Shown here piece after piece: positions 46,097-57,413 of a stretch of DNA of 64,000 nucleotides. The notes under the pieces are model-generated. The model was not told the origin of the DNA and made no database searches. It worked only from the letters and a program-made list of their open reading frames with translations. A program made the position numbers and the translations under genes. The DNA lies in assembly GCA_024760905.1 (NCBI GenBank), contig CM045729.1, positions 43,196,080 to 43,260,079 on the forward strand. The letters run 5' to 3'. Within the stretch, counting starts at the first letter, position 1. Each line of letters begins with the position of its first letter. This DNA is from Plotosus lineatus. Its lineage: Eukaryota > Chordata > Actinopteri > Siluriformes > Plotosidae.

Positions 46097-48970
46097 ACAA
46101 ATTTCATACTGGATCGGTCGAGGCCCAGGTTAACAACGACCGCCATCAGTGCTGTTAACCAACAGGTTGCTGGTTGAAGAAGGAGAGGTGGGAGGCGTGT
46201 CAGTAGGCAGAGAGAGAAGAGGAAAGGCATGAGTCTAGGACTGAAAGTAGGGACTTTGTATATTGGAACTATGACAGGAAAAGGTAGAGAGCTGGCTGAC
46301 ATGATGCAGAGGAGGAAGGTGGACATACTGTGTGTTCAGGAGACCAGGTGGAAAGGTAGCAAGGCTAGAAGCTTGGGGTTTAAGCTGTTTTATCATGGTG
46401 GGGATGGGAAGAGAAATGGAGTAGGAGTCATCTTGAAGGAGGGGTTGGTCAGGAATGTTTTAGAAGTGAAAAGAGTGTCAGACAGAGTGATGAGTCTCAA
46501 GTTGAAAATTGAAGGTGTGATGTTCAATGTTGTTAGTGCTTCTGCCCCACAGGCAGGATGTGAGCTAGAAGAGGAGAGATTCTGGAGTGAGTTAGATGAA
46601 GTGATGCAGAGTACAACCAGAGGTGAAAGAGTGGTCATTGGTGCAGACTTCAATGGACATGCAACAGAGGGGACAAGGAAGTGATGGGCAGGTTTGGTAT
46701 CCAGGACAGGAACACAGAAGGACAGATGTTGATTGATTTTGTGAAAAGGATGGAAATGGCTGTGGTAAATGCTAGAAGAGACAGGACCATAGGGCGACTT
46801 ATAAAATTGGAGGTAGGAGCACACAGGTGGACTACATCTTGTGCAGATGATGCAATTTGAAGGAAGTCAGTGACTGCAAAGTATTAGTGGGTGAGAGCGT
46901 TGCCAGACAACATAGGATGGCGGTGTCCAGGATGATGCTGATGGTGAGGAAGATGAAGAAGGCAAGGGCAGAGCAGAAGACAAAGTGGTGGAAGCTGAAA
47001 AAGGAGGATTTGAAACAGGTTTTGGGTGGCCAGAAAGTGCTTCCAGATGACTGGACAACTACAGTGTGATCAGGGAGACAGGTCGGAGAGTTCTTGCTGT
47101 GTCCTCTGCAAGGACAGTAGATAAGGAATCTTGGTGGTGGAATGAGGAAGTGCAGGAGTGTGTACAAAGGAAGCGGTTAGCTAAGAAGAAGTGGGACATT
47201 GAAAGGACCGAAGAGAGCAAACAGGAGTACTGGGCAACACAGCGTAAGGCGGAGGTAGCGGTGTCAAAGGCCAAACAGAGGGCGTATGATGACTTGTATG
47301 ATAGGCTGGACAGTAAGGAGGGAGAAAATGATTTATACAGGTTTGCACAGCAGAGAAATAGAGATGGGAAGGACGTGCAGCAAGTTAGAGTGATTAAGGA
47401 CAGAGGGGGAAATGTATTGACTGATGACAGAAGGGTGCTGGGAAGATGGAAAGAGTACTTTGAAGAGCTGATGAATGAGGAAAATGAGAGAGAGAAAAGA
47501 GTAGAAGAGATCACTGTTGAGGACCAGGAAGTAGCAAAGATTAGTAAGGATGAAGTGAGGAGGGCATTGAAGAGGATGAAGAGTAGAAAGGCATTTGGTC
47601 CTAATGCAATACCGGTGGAGGTATGGAAGTGTCTAGGAGAGGTAGCAGTAGATTTTCTGACAAGAACATTCAACAAGGTCTTAGAGAGTGAGAGGATGCT
47701 GGAGGAATTAAGGAGAAGTGTGCTTGTGCCCATATCAAAGAACAAGGGAGACATGCAGAGTTGTGGCAACTACAGAGGGATAAAGTTGATGAGACATACG
47801 ATGAAGTTATGGGAAAGAATAGTGGAAGCTAGGCTAAGGGCAGAGGTCAGCATTTGTGAACAACAGTTTGGTTTCATGCCAAGAAAGAGCACCACAGATG
47901 CAATGTTTGCTTTGAGGATGTTAATAGAGAAGGTCAGAGGGAACTGCATTGTGCCTTTGTGGATCTGGAAAAAGCATATGGCAGGGTGCCGAGAGAGGAA
48001 CTGTGGTATTGCATGAGGAAGTCTGGAGTGGTAGAGAAGTATGTTAGAGTGGTGCAGGACATGTATGACAGATGTAAGACAGTGGTGAGGTGTGCTGTCG
48101 GTGTGACAGAAGAGTTCAAGGTGGAGGTGGGACTGCATCAAGGATTGAAGAAGGGAAGGGAAGGCCCCTTCTTGTTTGCTATGGTGATGGACAGGCTGAC
48201 AGACAAGGTCAGACAAGACTCTCCATGGACTATGATGTTTGCAGATGACATTGTGATCTGTAGTGATAGCAGAGAACAAGTGCAGGAAAATCTAGAGAGG
48301 TGGAGGTATGCCCTGGAAAGGAGGAGAATGAAGGTTAGCCTCAGTAAGGCAGAATATATGTGTGTCATCGAGAAGGACCCAAGAGGAACGGTAAGGTTAC
48401 AGGGAGCAGAGATAAAGAAGGTGGAGGATTTTAAGTACTTAGGTTCAACAATCCAGAGCAATTGAGAGTGTGAAAAAGAGGTGAAGAAGCGTGTGCAGGC
48501 AGGTTGGAGTGGTTGGAGAAAAGTGTCTGGTGTGATGTGTAATAGGAAGGTATCGGCAAGAATGAAAGGAAAAGTGTACAAGATGGGGTTGAGGCCAGCG
48601 ATGTTGTATGGTTTGGAAACAGTGGCACTGAGGAAAAGACAGGAGGCAGAGCGAGAGGTAGCAGAGTTGAAAATGTTGAGGTTCTCTTTGGGAGTAACGA
48701 GGATGGATAGGATCAGGTACGAGTACATCAGAGGGACAGCACATGTAAGAGGTTTTGGAGACAAAGTCAGAGAGGCTAGATTGAGACTGCCCCCACCACT
48801 GCCCCCGCTTAGAGGAAGACCAAAGAGAAGATTTATGGATGTGGTGAAGGAGGACATGAAGGTAGTTGGAGTAAGAGTAGAAGATGCAGAGGCTCGGGTG
48901 AGATGGAGGCAGATGATTCGCTGTGGCGACCCCTGAAGGGAAAATCCGAAAGGAAAAGAAGACGAAAATA
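46097..48970 (+). mobile_element. RTE-clade LINE, 5'-truncated copy with 12-bp target duplication
   Basis: It is homologous to 27175-30170. It starts inside the 5' UTR (ACTGGATCGGTCGAGGCCCA), so roughly 120 bp of the 5' end is missing, and it ends with the usual GACCCCTGAAGGGAA-ATCC. CAGAACTAATTT flanks it at 46085-46096 and 48971-48982. It lies sense to hdac4 in the large intron. Truncation at the 5' end is the normal outcome of target-primed reverse transcription. Confidence 0.87.
46229..48936 (+). pseudogene. RTE LINE polyprotein, frameshifted
   Basis: The endonuclease part (MSLGLKVGTLYIGT, CVQETRWKGS, GADFNGHA) is open to 46684, where a deletion shifts the frame. Further pieces are open at 46857-47069, 47066-48016 and 47959-48936 in different frames. 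Reverse transcriptase motifs remain: CGNYRGIKL, DLEKAYGRVP, MFADDIVI. The GLHQGSALSP box is damaged (GLHQGLKKGREGPF near 48140). A TGA at 48463 and a replaced stretch near 48785-48812, with about 80 bp lost, break the C-terminus. It decayed more than the copy at 27051. Confidence 0.86.
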
Positions 48971-49520
48971 CAGAACTAATTTGCATATGAATCTATAGCG
49001 AGCATGCTTCTTTCTTATGTAAGATCAGACTCTTGCTTGATGTAGATGAACATGCTCAAGTATGATTTGCTTTTGTGCCAAAGTTTTTTTAGTCAAAAGC
49101 TCACTAGTTGATATCTTGTTTTTTGATCTAATATTAGCAGACTGTTATTTTTGCCATTAACTTGCCCTGTATGAACTGGGGATTTCGCATTTGAGAGTTA
49201 AACAGCAACCTTTTGACACAGGCTAATGCAAACTAACAAGCATATTTTGGCAGATTGCAACTTTGACACTGAGTAAAAGTCACCAGATGAGTAAAATGTG
49301 CATTTCTATTTTTTATGTGTAACAGGAGAGTATAGAGGGATTGCCTTACATTTACCTTTAATGTGTTAGACTGACATTTTTAAATAGTACTTTTTGGTAG
49401 TAGTACTCATAGTAGTACGTTCACTCTTTATGACTTTGATGTTTGAACACTCAAAAGCACATGGTCAAGTCATGCAGTTGGTGGGACATTTATTGAATCT
49501 GGCATGAGCATGACTGTCAA

Positions 49521-49690
49521 TGATGGCTCAGTGGTTGAGGATCTGGTTTGCTTATCTTAAGGTTGTTAGTTCAGTTCCCAGTACCACTTTGCTGTCGATT
49601 TTGGGCCCTTGCACAATGCCTTTAACACTCAATTTTGTAAAATGATAAATCAATCTGGATCGTCCCATTTACCAAATGCCGTAAATGTAA
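49521..49690 (+). mobile_element. Short tRNA-derived SINE fragment
   Basis: GGCTCAGTGGTTGAGGATCT resembles a tRNA A-box region, and GTTAGTTCAGTTCCC box B. The tail TTACCAAATGCCGTAAATGT is a common ending of fish SINEs. No target duplication was found. Confidence 0.5.
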
Positions 49691-49950
49691 CATTTCAACA
49701 CAGTTTTCAGTGGCTCTGCTAAAATGCAATCTGTCCAATATTTTTCAAATTGTGCATTTAATGATTTCTTTTGAATTCCTCTCAGAAAGTTCATTAGATA
49801 CCTTTGCAACTTTGTTGGAATAAACTTTAGACACGTGCTGATAAATTGCAGAGGAATTGTGGATAAGAGGGCCATAATGGCAGGCTATTTATTTACATGA
49901 AATGTCCAATCAAAATAGGAAGCGGATGTAAATTGTTGATGATTGCTTTG

Positions 49951-50200
49951 AGGCCTAGTCCTGATTATACTAATTGCGCTCATGATCGGTTGGTTGTGAG
50001 TTCAAATCCCAGTTAGACCCCCACTTTGCTAAGACCCCTGAGCAAGGTCTTAACCACAAGTGTCCCAGTAACCTGCGATGGACTAGCGTCTCATCCAGGA
50101 GGAGTTGGCTCCTGGTCGCTTCATGCTACGGAAACCACGAATAAGCACCGGCTTGATGAGCCACTCGGCCTGGGTGTAAAAAGCCAAAATAAGACTTTAT
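49951..50200 (+). mobile_element. tRNA-derived SINE (GGGGCCGGTGG family), diverged head
   Basis: It shares GCTCATGATCGG-TGGTTGTGAG, TTCAAATCCCA, AAGACCCCTGAGCAAGGTCT, GCGATGGACTAGCGTCTCAT and GATGAGCCACTCGGCCTGGG, GTGTAAAAAGCC with the copies at 53164 and 62495. The first ~20 bp of the head are too diverged to read. Confidence 0.7.
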
Positions 50201-52768
50201 AGTACATGGCATACAGTGCACCTTGGAGTAGGACTTGAGTTAAATGGGTTTAGCAGAGGACTCATATCAGTACACTTAATCACAAAACCATATATCATCC
50301 AGGTCTTTCTCTGATGTGTTAAACAGTTTGTCCAAGCTACTCCTGACAAAACTAACCAAAACATTTATTATACATTAAGATTTTTTTTATAAACTAACTG
50401 CAATGCAGGTTGTTTTTGATTATTTACTTTTTGCCATTTACCCAGCAGGCATTGTGAATCACATAAAATGGAAACCTGCTGTTTTCACACCTCCTCCTTA
50501 ATCTCCCATCAGGTAATATTATGCCTTCAAATCAGTCATGTGCTGGTGATCGGAATGGTTTCTGCATCCAATTCAAGGAAGTTAGCAGCTGTAATTTCTG
50601 TTCTCTTGAATCTCATGCACTTTATTTTGCACAATTAGTTTTTAAAGCAAATACATCAGTGGCCTTTTTCCCTAACCCCAAAAGAAACATCAAATGATTA
50701 TTCAGTGCCACTGTTTAACCCTAATAGGTTTTAACGAGAACCTGATGAACTATTTCTAAGGCACATCGCAGCATCCTTTGGAGAAGTCTGTGGCTTAACG
50801 TTTGTGTGTATTTGTTTAGCAAAGCAACAGTCCCTTGAGAATGAGCCGTTACAGTGCCCTCAGTGCTGCTGAGGACAGAACTCATTCCTCACATGTTGCA
50901 TTGTGTGCTCTCCTCCCTTATATTAGACTATGAACAGCTCGCTGAACTCATTCACCTGACTCGAACTCTTTCTAACTGCGCTAAGCGCTTATGAAATGGA
51001 TCTCAGCAGACGACTTGTGCATCATTTCCTGCTCGTTCTACTGCACCCGGCTGGTGACTTGCCATGGTTGGCACAGTCACTATGTGTCCTTTATGGCACT
51101 TAAAATCCCTTGCCGTGCTTTCTCATCAGCCTTCATCAAACTTTATAGTGCAAGGGGAATGGCTTTCTTCGCCTCTCCTTCTGCTCTCTTGTTTTTACCT
51201 CCTTGTCTTTGTCAGTTGCGTTCCTCATGCATGTCAGGTGCAGATGCAGAATGACACTTTCTTTACCCTGATGTACCAGTGTGCCATTATTACACCCAAA
51301 TAGAGATCAGGAGACCCTGGGAACAGGGCAAATCATTTTCAAAGACCTAGTTACTGTAGTCATTCATCAGTGTGCAAAAGGTTTTCAGTCTCTGATGAAC
51401 TGTGATGTGGAGTTAATGAGTGTATAAACTCAGAGATTGATGAATGCATGTGAGAAGTCTAAGCCGTTTCCACATCTTGATGAGTGTAGACTGTACCGGA
51501 TACTGAAGAAATGATTGATGGACAATTCAGCATAGCTTCCCTTGTCATTTTAATGGCCGTTTATTTCAACACCTGTGCCAAAATGCAGGATACACATCAA
51601 CAGTTGGGTTTCTAATGTTCTTGTTTTATGGTCGTGTAAAGAACCCAATCTACTGCGCTCTGCATTCTGCTCCAACTCATTTCAGCTGTGCACACACGAG
51701 TCTTTAATCTGGTTTCACCAATGAGACAAACATCAATGAGGCTACTACTGCTATTCTCCTGCTAATGTTTTTGCAATTGCCTTCTTGGAATTCAGTGTCT
51801 ACCCAGGGTGCACGCAGATAACCATCTTTCATGCAACTGAGATCTCTTTAGTATCTGATTAATAACCCGTTTTATGCATTCTAATCAGCACACTTACAAG
51901 ACGCCGTGCTGTGCTGTACTTCTCTGTTTCTATTGTTATTACTGCAGGAGGTCAAAATAAGCCTGACTTTGAAATTCAACATCACTTTTAATTTCTCTCT
52001 TTCTTGCTCTCCCATGTTATTGACGTGCAATATTGGCAAGACGCTAGATGCAGGGAGCCCAGATGGTGTGTGTGTTTGAGATGTCCTCCCATGCGGCAGT
52101 ACTTTGTCTTTTTATGAGAGAATATTATAGGCTAATTCATACAGAAGCACATTTCCCGTATCAAAAGCGTCCCTGTGTAGAACGACAGCACATAGGTGAG
52201 GTAAGGTCTACAGCTGTAAATCCTTTCTTATTACTGTTTTGGATCCAATGTTGGCTGAACAGACTGAGGTGTTCTCGCTGGTTTAATATCTGTGAGCCCA
52301 TGCAGTACATTGGCAATGTTTACATTGTGTGTGAATTTCTGAGCAATTTACTCTTGTTTTTACAGCAGGTAATAACATTCCTTGGATATCTGCAATATTC
52401 CGGTAATAAGTCCCATGATGCCTTTCTGCAGGATATGTGCAAAAACAAGTGTAACAAACTCTAGTATGATAAATAATAATGCAGCACATGAAATGACAAC
52501 TTGCTGAAAAATGATGGCCTTACCCCACCATTTTCTCTTAAAAGTATTGGTTAATAAAGATATAAAAATGTTTAGTACTATTCTTAGAAATGTTGTACGC
52601 ATGTGTGAAACGCAACAAGCTTGGAAACTTGTACCTTCATAACAGTGAAGTCAGACAGCTTCTGTTAAAGAGGTTCCGGAATTACGTTTTTCTGAAAGCA
52701 GATATTGAAACTTTCTATTTCTTGAAATGTGCAATAGGACACATTCATTTGCTCGTTGATGTCTATCA

Positions 52769-52771
52769 TAT

Positions 52772-52812
<41 letters not shown>
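52769..52812. repeat. (ATA)n trinucleotide microsatellite
   Basis: About 14 ATA units. The following 52850-53160 contains unassigned sequence with repeat-like phrases (GGTCGAGTGGTCGGCAACTA, CACCCTGCAGAAAGAAC) that may be another, older mobile element. Confidence 0.93.
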
Positions 52813-52816
<4 letters not shown>

Positions 52817-53163
52817 TTCTGTCAGGTTAGGTTTTGCCCTGCTACTGGTAACATGTAAGCCAGTACAACCTGTTGCGTGGTCGAGTGGTCGGCAACTAAA
52901 CCAGCTCCCCCATCAGGTTCCAAATTTGGTGAGGAGGGTGGCTAGCAACCCAGTAGGAAAAAATACAAGACCTATCAAAGGGTGGATGAACTCTTTAGAG
53001 TCAACGGCTATCTAGCTAGAGATGGTGTCTCATAAAAACACCCTGCAGAAAGAACTTTGGGCCTCTACTGAGGATTTTTTTTGTCCTTTGTATACAGCCA
53101 TAACAAGGCTGTTATGGCTGCCGTCTACGGCAGAATTCTGGCACCGCACCCAGATTGATTTTT

Positions 53164-53448
53164 GGGGCCGGTGGTGTAGTGGTTAAGGTGCTGCGTTCCT
53201 GATCGGGAGGTTGTGAGTTCACATCCCACTGAGACCCTCACTGTGCTAAGACCCCTGAGTAAGGTCTCAACCACAAGTGTATAAATGGGTACCAGTAAAA
53301 ATATACTGGGAAGGTAAAATGCGATGGACTAGCGTCTCATCCAGGAGAACTTAAACTCCTGGTCGTTTCATGCTACAGAAATCAGGGTTAAGCACCGGGC
53401 TGATAAGCCACTAGGCTCTGGTGTAAAAACCCAACAGACTTACCCAGA
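53164..53448 (+). mobile_element. tRNA-derived SINE (GGGGCCGGTGG family)
   Basis: The head GGGGCCGGTGGTGTAGTGGT carries box A-like TGGTGTAGTGG; GTTGTGAGTTCACATCCCAC carries box B. The body has AGACCCTCACTGTGCTAAGA, ATATACTGGGAAGGTA, TGGACTAGCGTCTCATCCAG and CTGGTCGTTTCATGCTAC, and the end has GGTGTAAAAACCCAACAGAC. It is nearly colinear with 62495-62789. Confidence 0.8.
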
Positions 53449-53453
53449 TTAAT

Positions 53454-53455
<2 letters not shown>

Positions 53456-53492
<37 letters not shown>
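53456..53492. repeat. (ATA)n microsatellite between two SINEs
   Basis: About 11 ATA units. AATAATAATAGTAATAAATAA recurs (in part) after the SINE-R at 53853. Confidence 0.9.
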
Positions 53493-53852
53493 GTCTGTAT
53501 GTCTTCCTTTCGTCTTTTTCCCTTTTTTTTTTACTCGGGAGTCACCACAGAGAATCATCTGATTCGCACATTTGATTTGGCAGAGGTTTTTACGTCGGAT
53601 GCCCTTCCTGTCACAACCCTTTTAGCAAGGGACAGAAACACGCTGACGAGTTTGCAGCTACTCTTTACGAAAGTCAGCAATGGTTCTTTTACATGCCTCT
53701 CACCATAGACAGTGAGAGACATGGCCCGCCTTTGAGAACCCAGTTAGCTGCACTGGGGGGGACAGTGCCAACCTTGTGGAGAGTGGGACTTGAACCCCCA
53801 ACCTTTGGATCAGCAATCCAGCGCCCTATACCACTAGACCACCACTTCCCCA
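53493..53852 (-). mobile_element. SINE-R, antisense, inserted in an (ATA)n tract
   Basis: Plus-strand order is CTTCCTTTCGTCTTTTTCCC, AGTCACCACAGAGAATCATC (LINE-3'-like), GGATGCCCTTCCTGTCACAA (LINE-5'-like), body, ACCTTGTGGAGAGTGGGACT, TGAACCCCCAACC (box B in reverse), and AGACCACCACTTCCCC. ATA repeats on both sides probably contain the target duplication, so the borders are uncertain by several bases. Confidence 0.82.
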
Positions 53853-56419
53853 CAATAATAATAGTAATAAATAATGTGCTCATAATTTAGTTCTAGTTAA
53901 CTTTGCTAACAACACCACAGGCTACTTGCCTTTGATTTGCTCCAAAGCATAAAAACCAATAAATAAATTAACATTGCTAACTATGACACTTTCAGTTTAT
54001 AGTAATCTGGCTTTGTTTGTCAAAAGGTGAATAAACCATACTGCCTTGGTATGTATTTACAGGTTGCAGCTAGGACCTCCAGTTAAAATGAAACTGACCC
54101 TTGGTTCAGTGTCAAATGCTGAGTGAAGCTTGCTATAAGATTTGTAAAACTGTCCAGAGTGAAATTTCTAAAATTGATTTAAAGTTATTAGGGAGTTTAT
54201 TAAAAATTAATATCAGCCCTATCTGTTTACAGTTTTCTTTTTTTGGGAAGAGCTTGAACTGTTCCAGCATCTCCATCAGAGCTCAGAATTTTAGATTTGT
54301 GGACATATTCTCACATTTTTAGTACGTCAGTGCTGTTGAACTTTCATTTGTGCAGGTCCATGCTAATGTTGCCCGGGTTCGCACATGGGCGGGCATATTC
54401 CTCTTTTGAAACAATTTATAATCTTGGAATTCGCCCATTTTTTCCTACCCACAGTGTTTGAGGTTCATGGTATGGCAGTAAGCACCCAAGTTTACAAAGG
54501 TTTATTATTAAGGTATATTATTTTGTGAGAACCCAGGATTATGTCTGGTGATACACTACACTAAAGTTTTTAACAAAAAGCCAGGGTTATATATTGTGGA
54601 ACCATGGTTATCAGACATATGCGAAAGAGGGTAGATGGCACTTTTCTTGAATATTTTATGCTGCCCTGTGACACAAATGGCCATGAGCAGCAATTTGAAT
54701 TGGGATCCACTCTGCGCTAGTCTTTGTTCCCTTCAGCCAGCTGAGAAATGACTAGGGCTGAGAATTGGTATATGGCCAAATTAAGTCGAAATAGTGTTAA
54801 ACTAGAATAGTATTTCTTGTATGAACAATATATGATTATATTCATGAAAATATTTTCGGTGCTGTAGTCTCGAAAGGGGACAGTGACGTTAATTAGTGCC
54901 CGCTCAGCCCAAAGAATATTTTGTACCAGTCATCCATGACGGACGGACTCAAACCTTCATAGCTGTCGATCACTTTCTCACTTGATAAAGCAAGCATGTA
55001 TAAAAAACATCTATGTGTTTGCCATCAGCAGATATCAGACTGCTGTAGCAAATATACATGTAATAATACGTCAAAGTCAGCAATTCCAAGGGTGACCCTG
55101 TGTCCATTTCTGCTGATGATCTCCCAAGCCTCACTTCTGCCACATCAACAGTTTTCCAGAATGAACAGTGGGGGTGTCCCAGGGTCCTTGGCCTCATGGT
55201 AGTCCTCATTTATTTCAATTAGTGCTGGTAATGCTCCGTTTCTGGATGTCAGCCATGGCGACAGACTAGTGCAGTCTATTACAATGAATATAGCACCGAG
55301 GAAAAACGCGTGACAGCCTCCCTCCCCTTGATTAGTATGGCTTTTTTTTTCATACTACTGTGGTTTTGTCACTGCAATACAGTCTTCCAGTAATGTTTAA
55401 TAATGTTTATACTGTACCTGCTCTCGAAACCTTTCTCACCATCAAATGTCCTGATGGTGTGACCTTAACTTTGAGTTCAGTTTGGGTAAAAATTGTTAGT
55501 TTCTTGCCATTAGTTTACTTTCTTTACTTCACATATTAAAACACAAAGGGCAAAGCTTAATTCAGTCCCTGGCAGCTGCGTTCCTCAGATTTGACTAATG
55601 CATGGTCTTAATGGCTGGATGCACTACATTCTTTAACAAAGATGTCTGGGAATGGTCCTGCCTCTTACAAGAAGAACCACCCTTACATTCACCTAGTTTG
55701 CTAATCGCAACCGCAAGACCAGCTATTTAATACAGAGTGCTCTTTGGAAAGTACTTCAAGTTATGGAACCTGGACATTTTAGATAAGTGCATTAAGACAG
55801 GTTTATCTAAGGTCTAACTTTGTGTTTCTAAATGGGCGTAAACAATGGAAAGATGGTGCTTACGGTCATTTTCTCAGTGGCTACTGACCGCACTTAATAT
55901 TAACCAAAACCCAGTGGGCTTTGAGCACCATTAATGATCTCTGGATGCACTTATTGGCCACTGGATATTTGACACTTGGCCATATGCTAATCATGGGTCG
56001 TTAGGGTTGGTCCACTAATTGAGGGAAGTGGATACGAGTGGTTGAAACACCAGCGGTCAAGTGGAAGGTATGTCAGAAAACTCTTATTTCCGGGATTATT
56101 GCTGTACCCAGGCTATCGCTTCGTGCTCAATCTAGCAGTCCAGTGCACACACTAAAACTACAGCACTTTGGTCTGAAGTCCCCACATTTATGAAGACTTT
56201 CAGAAACTAATGTTAGCATATAAAACTACTTGACTTGAATAAACTAGGTGAGGAGTTTCTGAAAATAATTTTCTATTACTTTCTTAAGGTGATATATTTT
56301 TGTAAACAAATACAAACATATTAGTATCAGATTATGTGTAGAAAAGAACGAAGGACTTTAGTTTGATCTGACAATTCAGCAGTGTGAACAAAGTGTGTGT
56401 GTGTTTGTGCTCCCTGCAG

Positions 56420-56548
56420 CGTCTGAGCCGAATCTAAAGCTGCGCTCCAGGCTAAAGCAGAAGGTGACAGAGCGGCGGAGCAGCCCATTGCTGCGGAGGA
56501 GAGACGGGCCCGTAAATACAGCTAAGAAACGCTCTCTGGACGTGACCG
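56420..56548 (+). CDS. hdac4: hdac4 coding exon: 14-3-3 site and nuclear localisation signal
   Basis: This 129-nt exon follows CTCCCTGCAG and ends ACCG|GTGAAT. With the previous exon's last base it encodes [43 protein letters not shown]. The serine of RKTASEP equals human Ser246, which CaM-kinase-type enzymes phosphorylate to recruit 14-3-3 and drive nuclear export. [10 protein letters not shown]...RRRDG...KKR is the basic nuclear localisation signal. Compared with human residues 245-288 it is one residue shorter (human PVVTALKKRPLDVT, here [13 protein letters not shown]). Confidence 0.96.
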
Positions 56549-56648
56549 GTGAATGACTCAATAACAAAATATAGCAAAGTTGGAGTTAATTCTATGCAGT
56601 TATTGTGCCATACTGATCGACCTTTTTTTTTTTTTTTTTTTTATGAAG
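56549..56648 (+). other. hdac4 short intron (100 bp) with a T20 tract and tandem acceptor
   Basis: The donor is GTGAAT and the polypyrimidine tract is an almost pure T run (56624-56643). It is followed by ATGAAG|AATCAG|CTTG. The first AG (ending 56648) gives the reading frame that matches human. The second, 6 nt later, would also stay in frame. Confidence 0.88.
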
Positions 56649-56761
56649 AATCAGCTTGTAACAGTGCACCAGGCTCTGGCCCGAGTTCACCGAACAACAG
56701 CTCCAACAACATCACTAATGAGAACGGCATCACCAGCTCAATCTCCAACAGTTCAGTAGAG
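56649..56761 (+). CDS. hdac4: hdac4 coding exon: Ser/Asn-rich segment after the nuclear localisation signal
   Basis: This 113-nt exon begins after ATGAAG and ends GAG|GTACAG. It is entered in phase 1 and closes in phase 0. It encodes [20 protein letters not shown], then NITNENGITSSISNSSVE. Human HDAC4 has [20 protein letters not shown] here. The human aspartate at position 289, the caspase cleavage residue of DVTD|S, is glutamate in this sequence because the codon is G|AA across the splice junction. Confidence 0.94.
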
Positions 56762-57110
56762 GTACAGCTCACATTTCCTATACATCCCAGCTTCAGAATT
56801 TAAATCTCTGAATTCAGTGTCTGTTTATAAAAGCTGTTTGACTTCATGCTATGGTTTAATTTTTTTTTTTTTATTCATTATGAAGTCACTTCACTTAATA
56901 TTCAGCTTTTAAAAGTTGATCATGTCCGTATTTATGCTTTAGAAGAAAACAGTTTTATAAAGTATGAAAGAAAAAGCTGTTTCCTGTTGGTTTAAAATAA
57001 CTGTACTAAAACTCTTCTGTTGTCAATTTTACTCAAAAAGTATAACAGAATACATACATTATCCAGTAGCCACTTTACTTTAGTGCTTTACCTAGTACTA
57101 GAGTGCTGAG

Positions 57111-57209
<99 letters not shown>

Positions 57210-57296
57210 CTGTGTCTGCGTGCATTTTTACACCACCACACAGAGCCGTTAGTTATGATCACGGCGTTTATTTATTTGTGTCTTGCTCTTTTCCAG
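56762..57296 (+). other. hdac4 intron (535 bp) with a long (TG)n array
   Basis: It starts GTACAG and ends CTTTTCCAG. Besides the TG array (57113-57206) it has a T-rich stretch at about 56860-56875 and nothing else I can name. Confidence 0.9.
57113..57206. repeat. (TG)47 microsatellite, 90 nt upstream of an hdac4 acceptor
   Basis: An uninterrupted TG array of about 94 bp. In the pre-mRNA it reads (UG)n, a known binding sequence for TDP-43 and CELF proteins. The translated poly-CV frames on this tract are artefacts. Confidence 0.98.
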
Positions 57297-57413
57297 CCTT
57301 CGCTGGCACATCGTCTTGCCAGCAGAGAGGGTCCTGTTAGCCAGCTGTCTCTGTACACATCCCCCTCCCTCCCAAACATCACTCTGGGCTTGCCAGCCAC
57401 CGGCTCCACCACT
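57297..57413 (+). CDS. hdac4: hdac4 coding exon: PxLPxI ankyrin-binding motif
   Basis: This 117-nt exon lies between CTTTTCCAG and GTGAGT. It is phase 0 at both ends and encodes 39 residues: [46 protein letters not shown] contains the PxLPxI motif that in human HDAC4 is bound by the ankyrin repeats of ANKRA2 and RFXANK (human around residues 349-354). The block [16 protein letters not shown] is identical to human. Because its length is a multiple of three and both borders are phase 0, it could be skipped without a frameshift. Confidence 0.95.

Larger units (their letters stand above)
38574..56419 (+). other. hdac4 intron (17.85 kb)
   Basis: It starts GTAACA and ends CTCCCTGCAG. It splits the codons of a 14-3-3 site. 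It contains three SINE-R copies, a V-SINE, the 5'-truncated LINE, three other SINEs and (ATA)n arrays, all listed. The intervals 41990-44680, 50210-52760 and 53880-56400 have no repeat or exon I can name. The frames at 43204-43515 and 52048-52464 are open, but show no motif, splice context or family resemblance. Confidence 0.9.
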
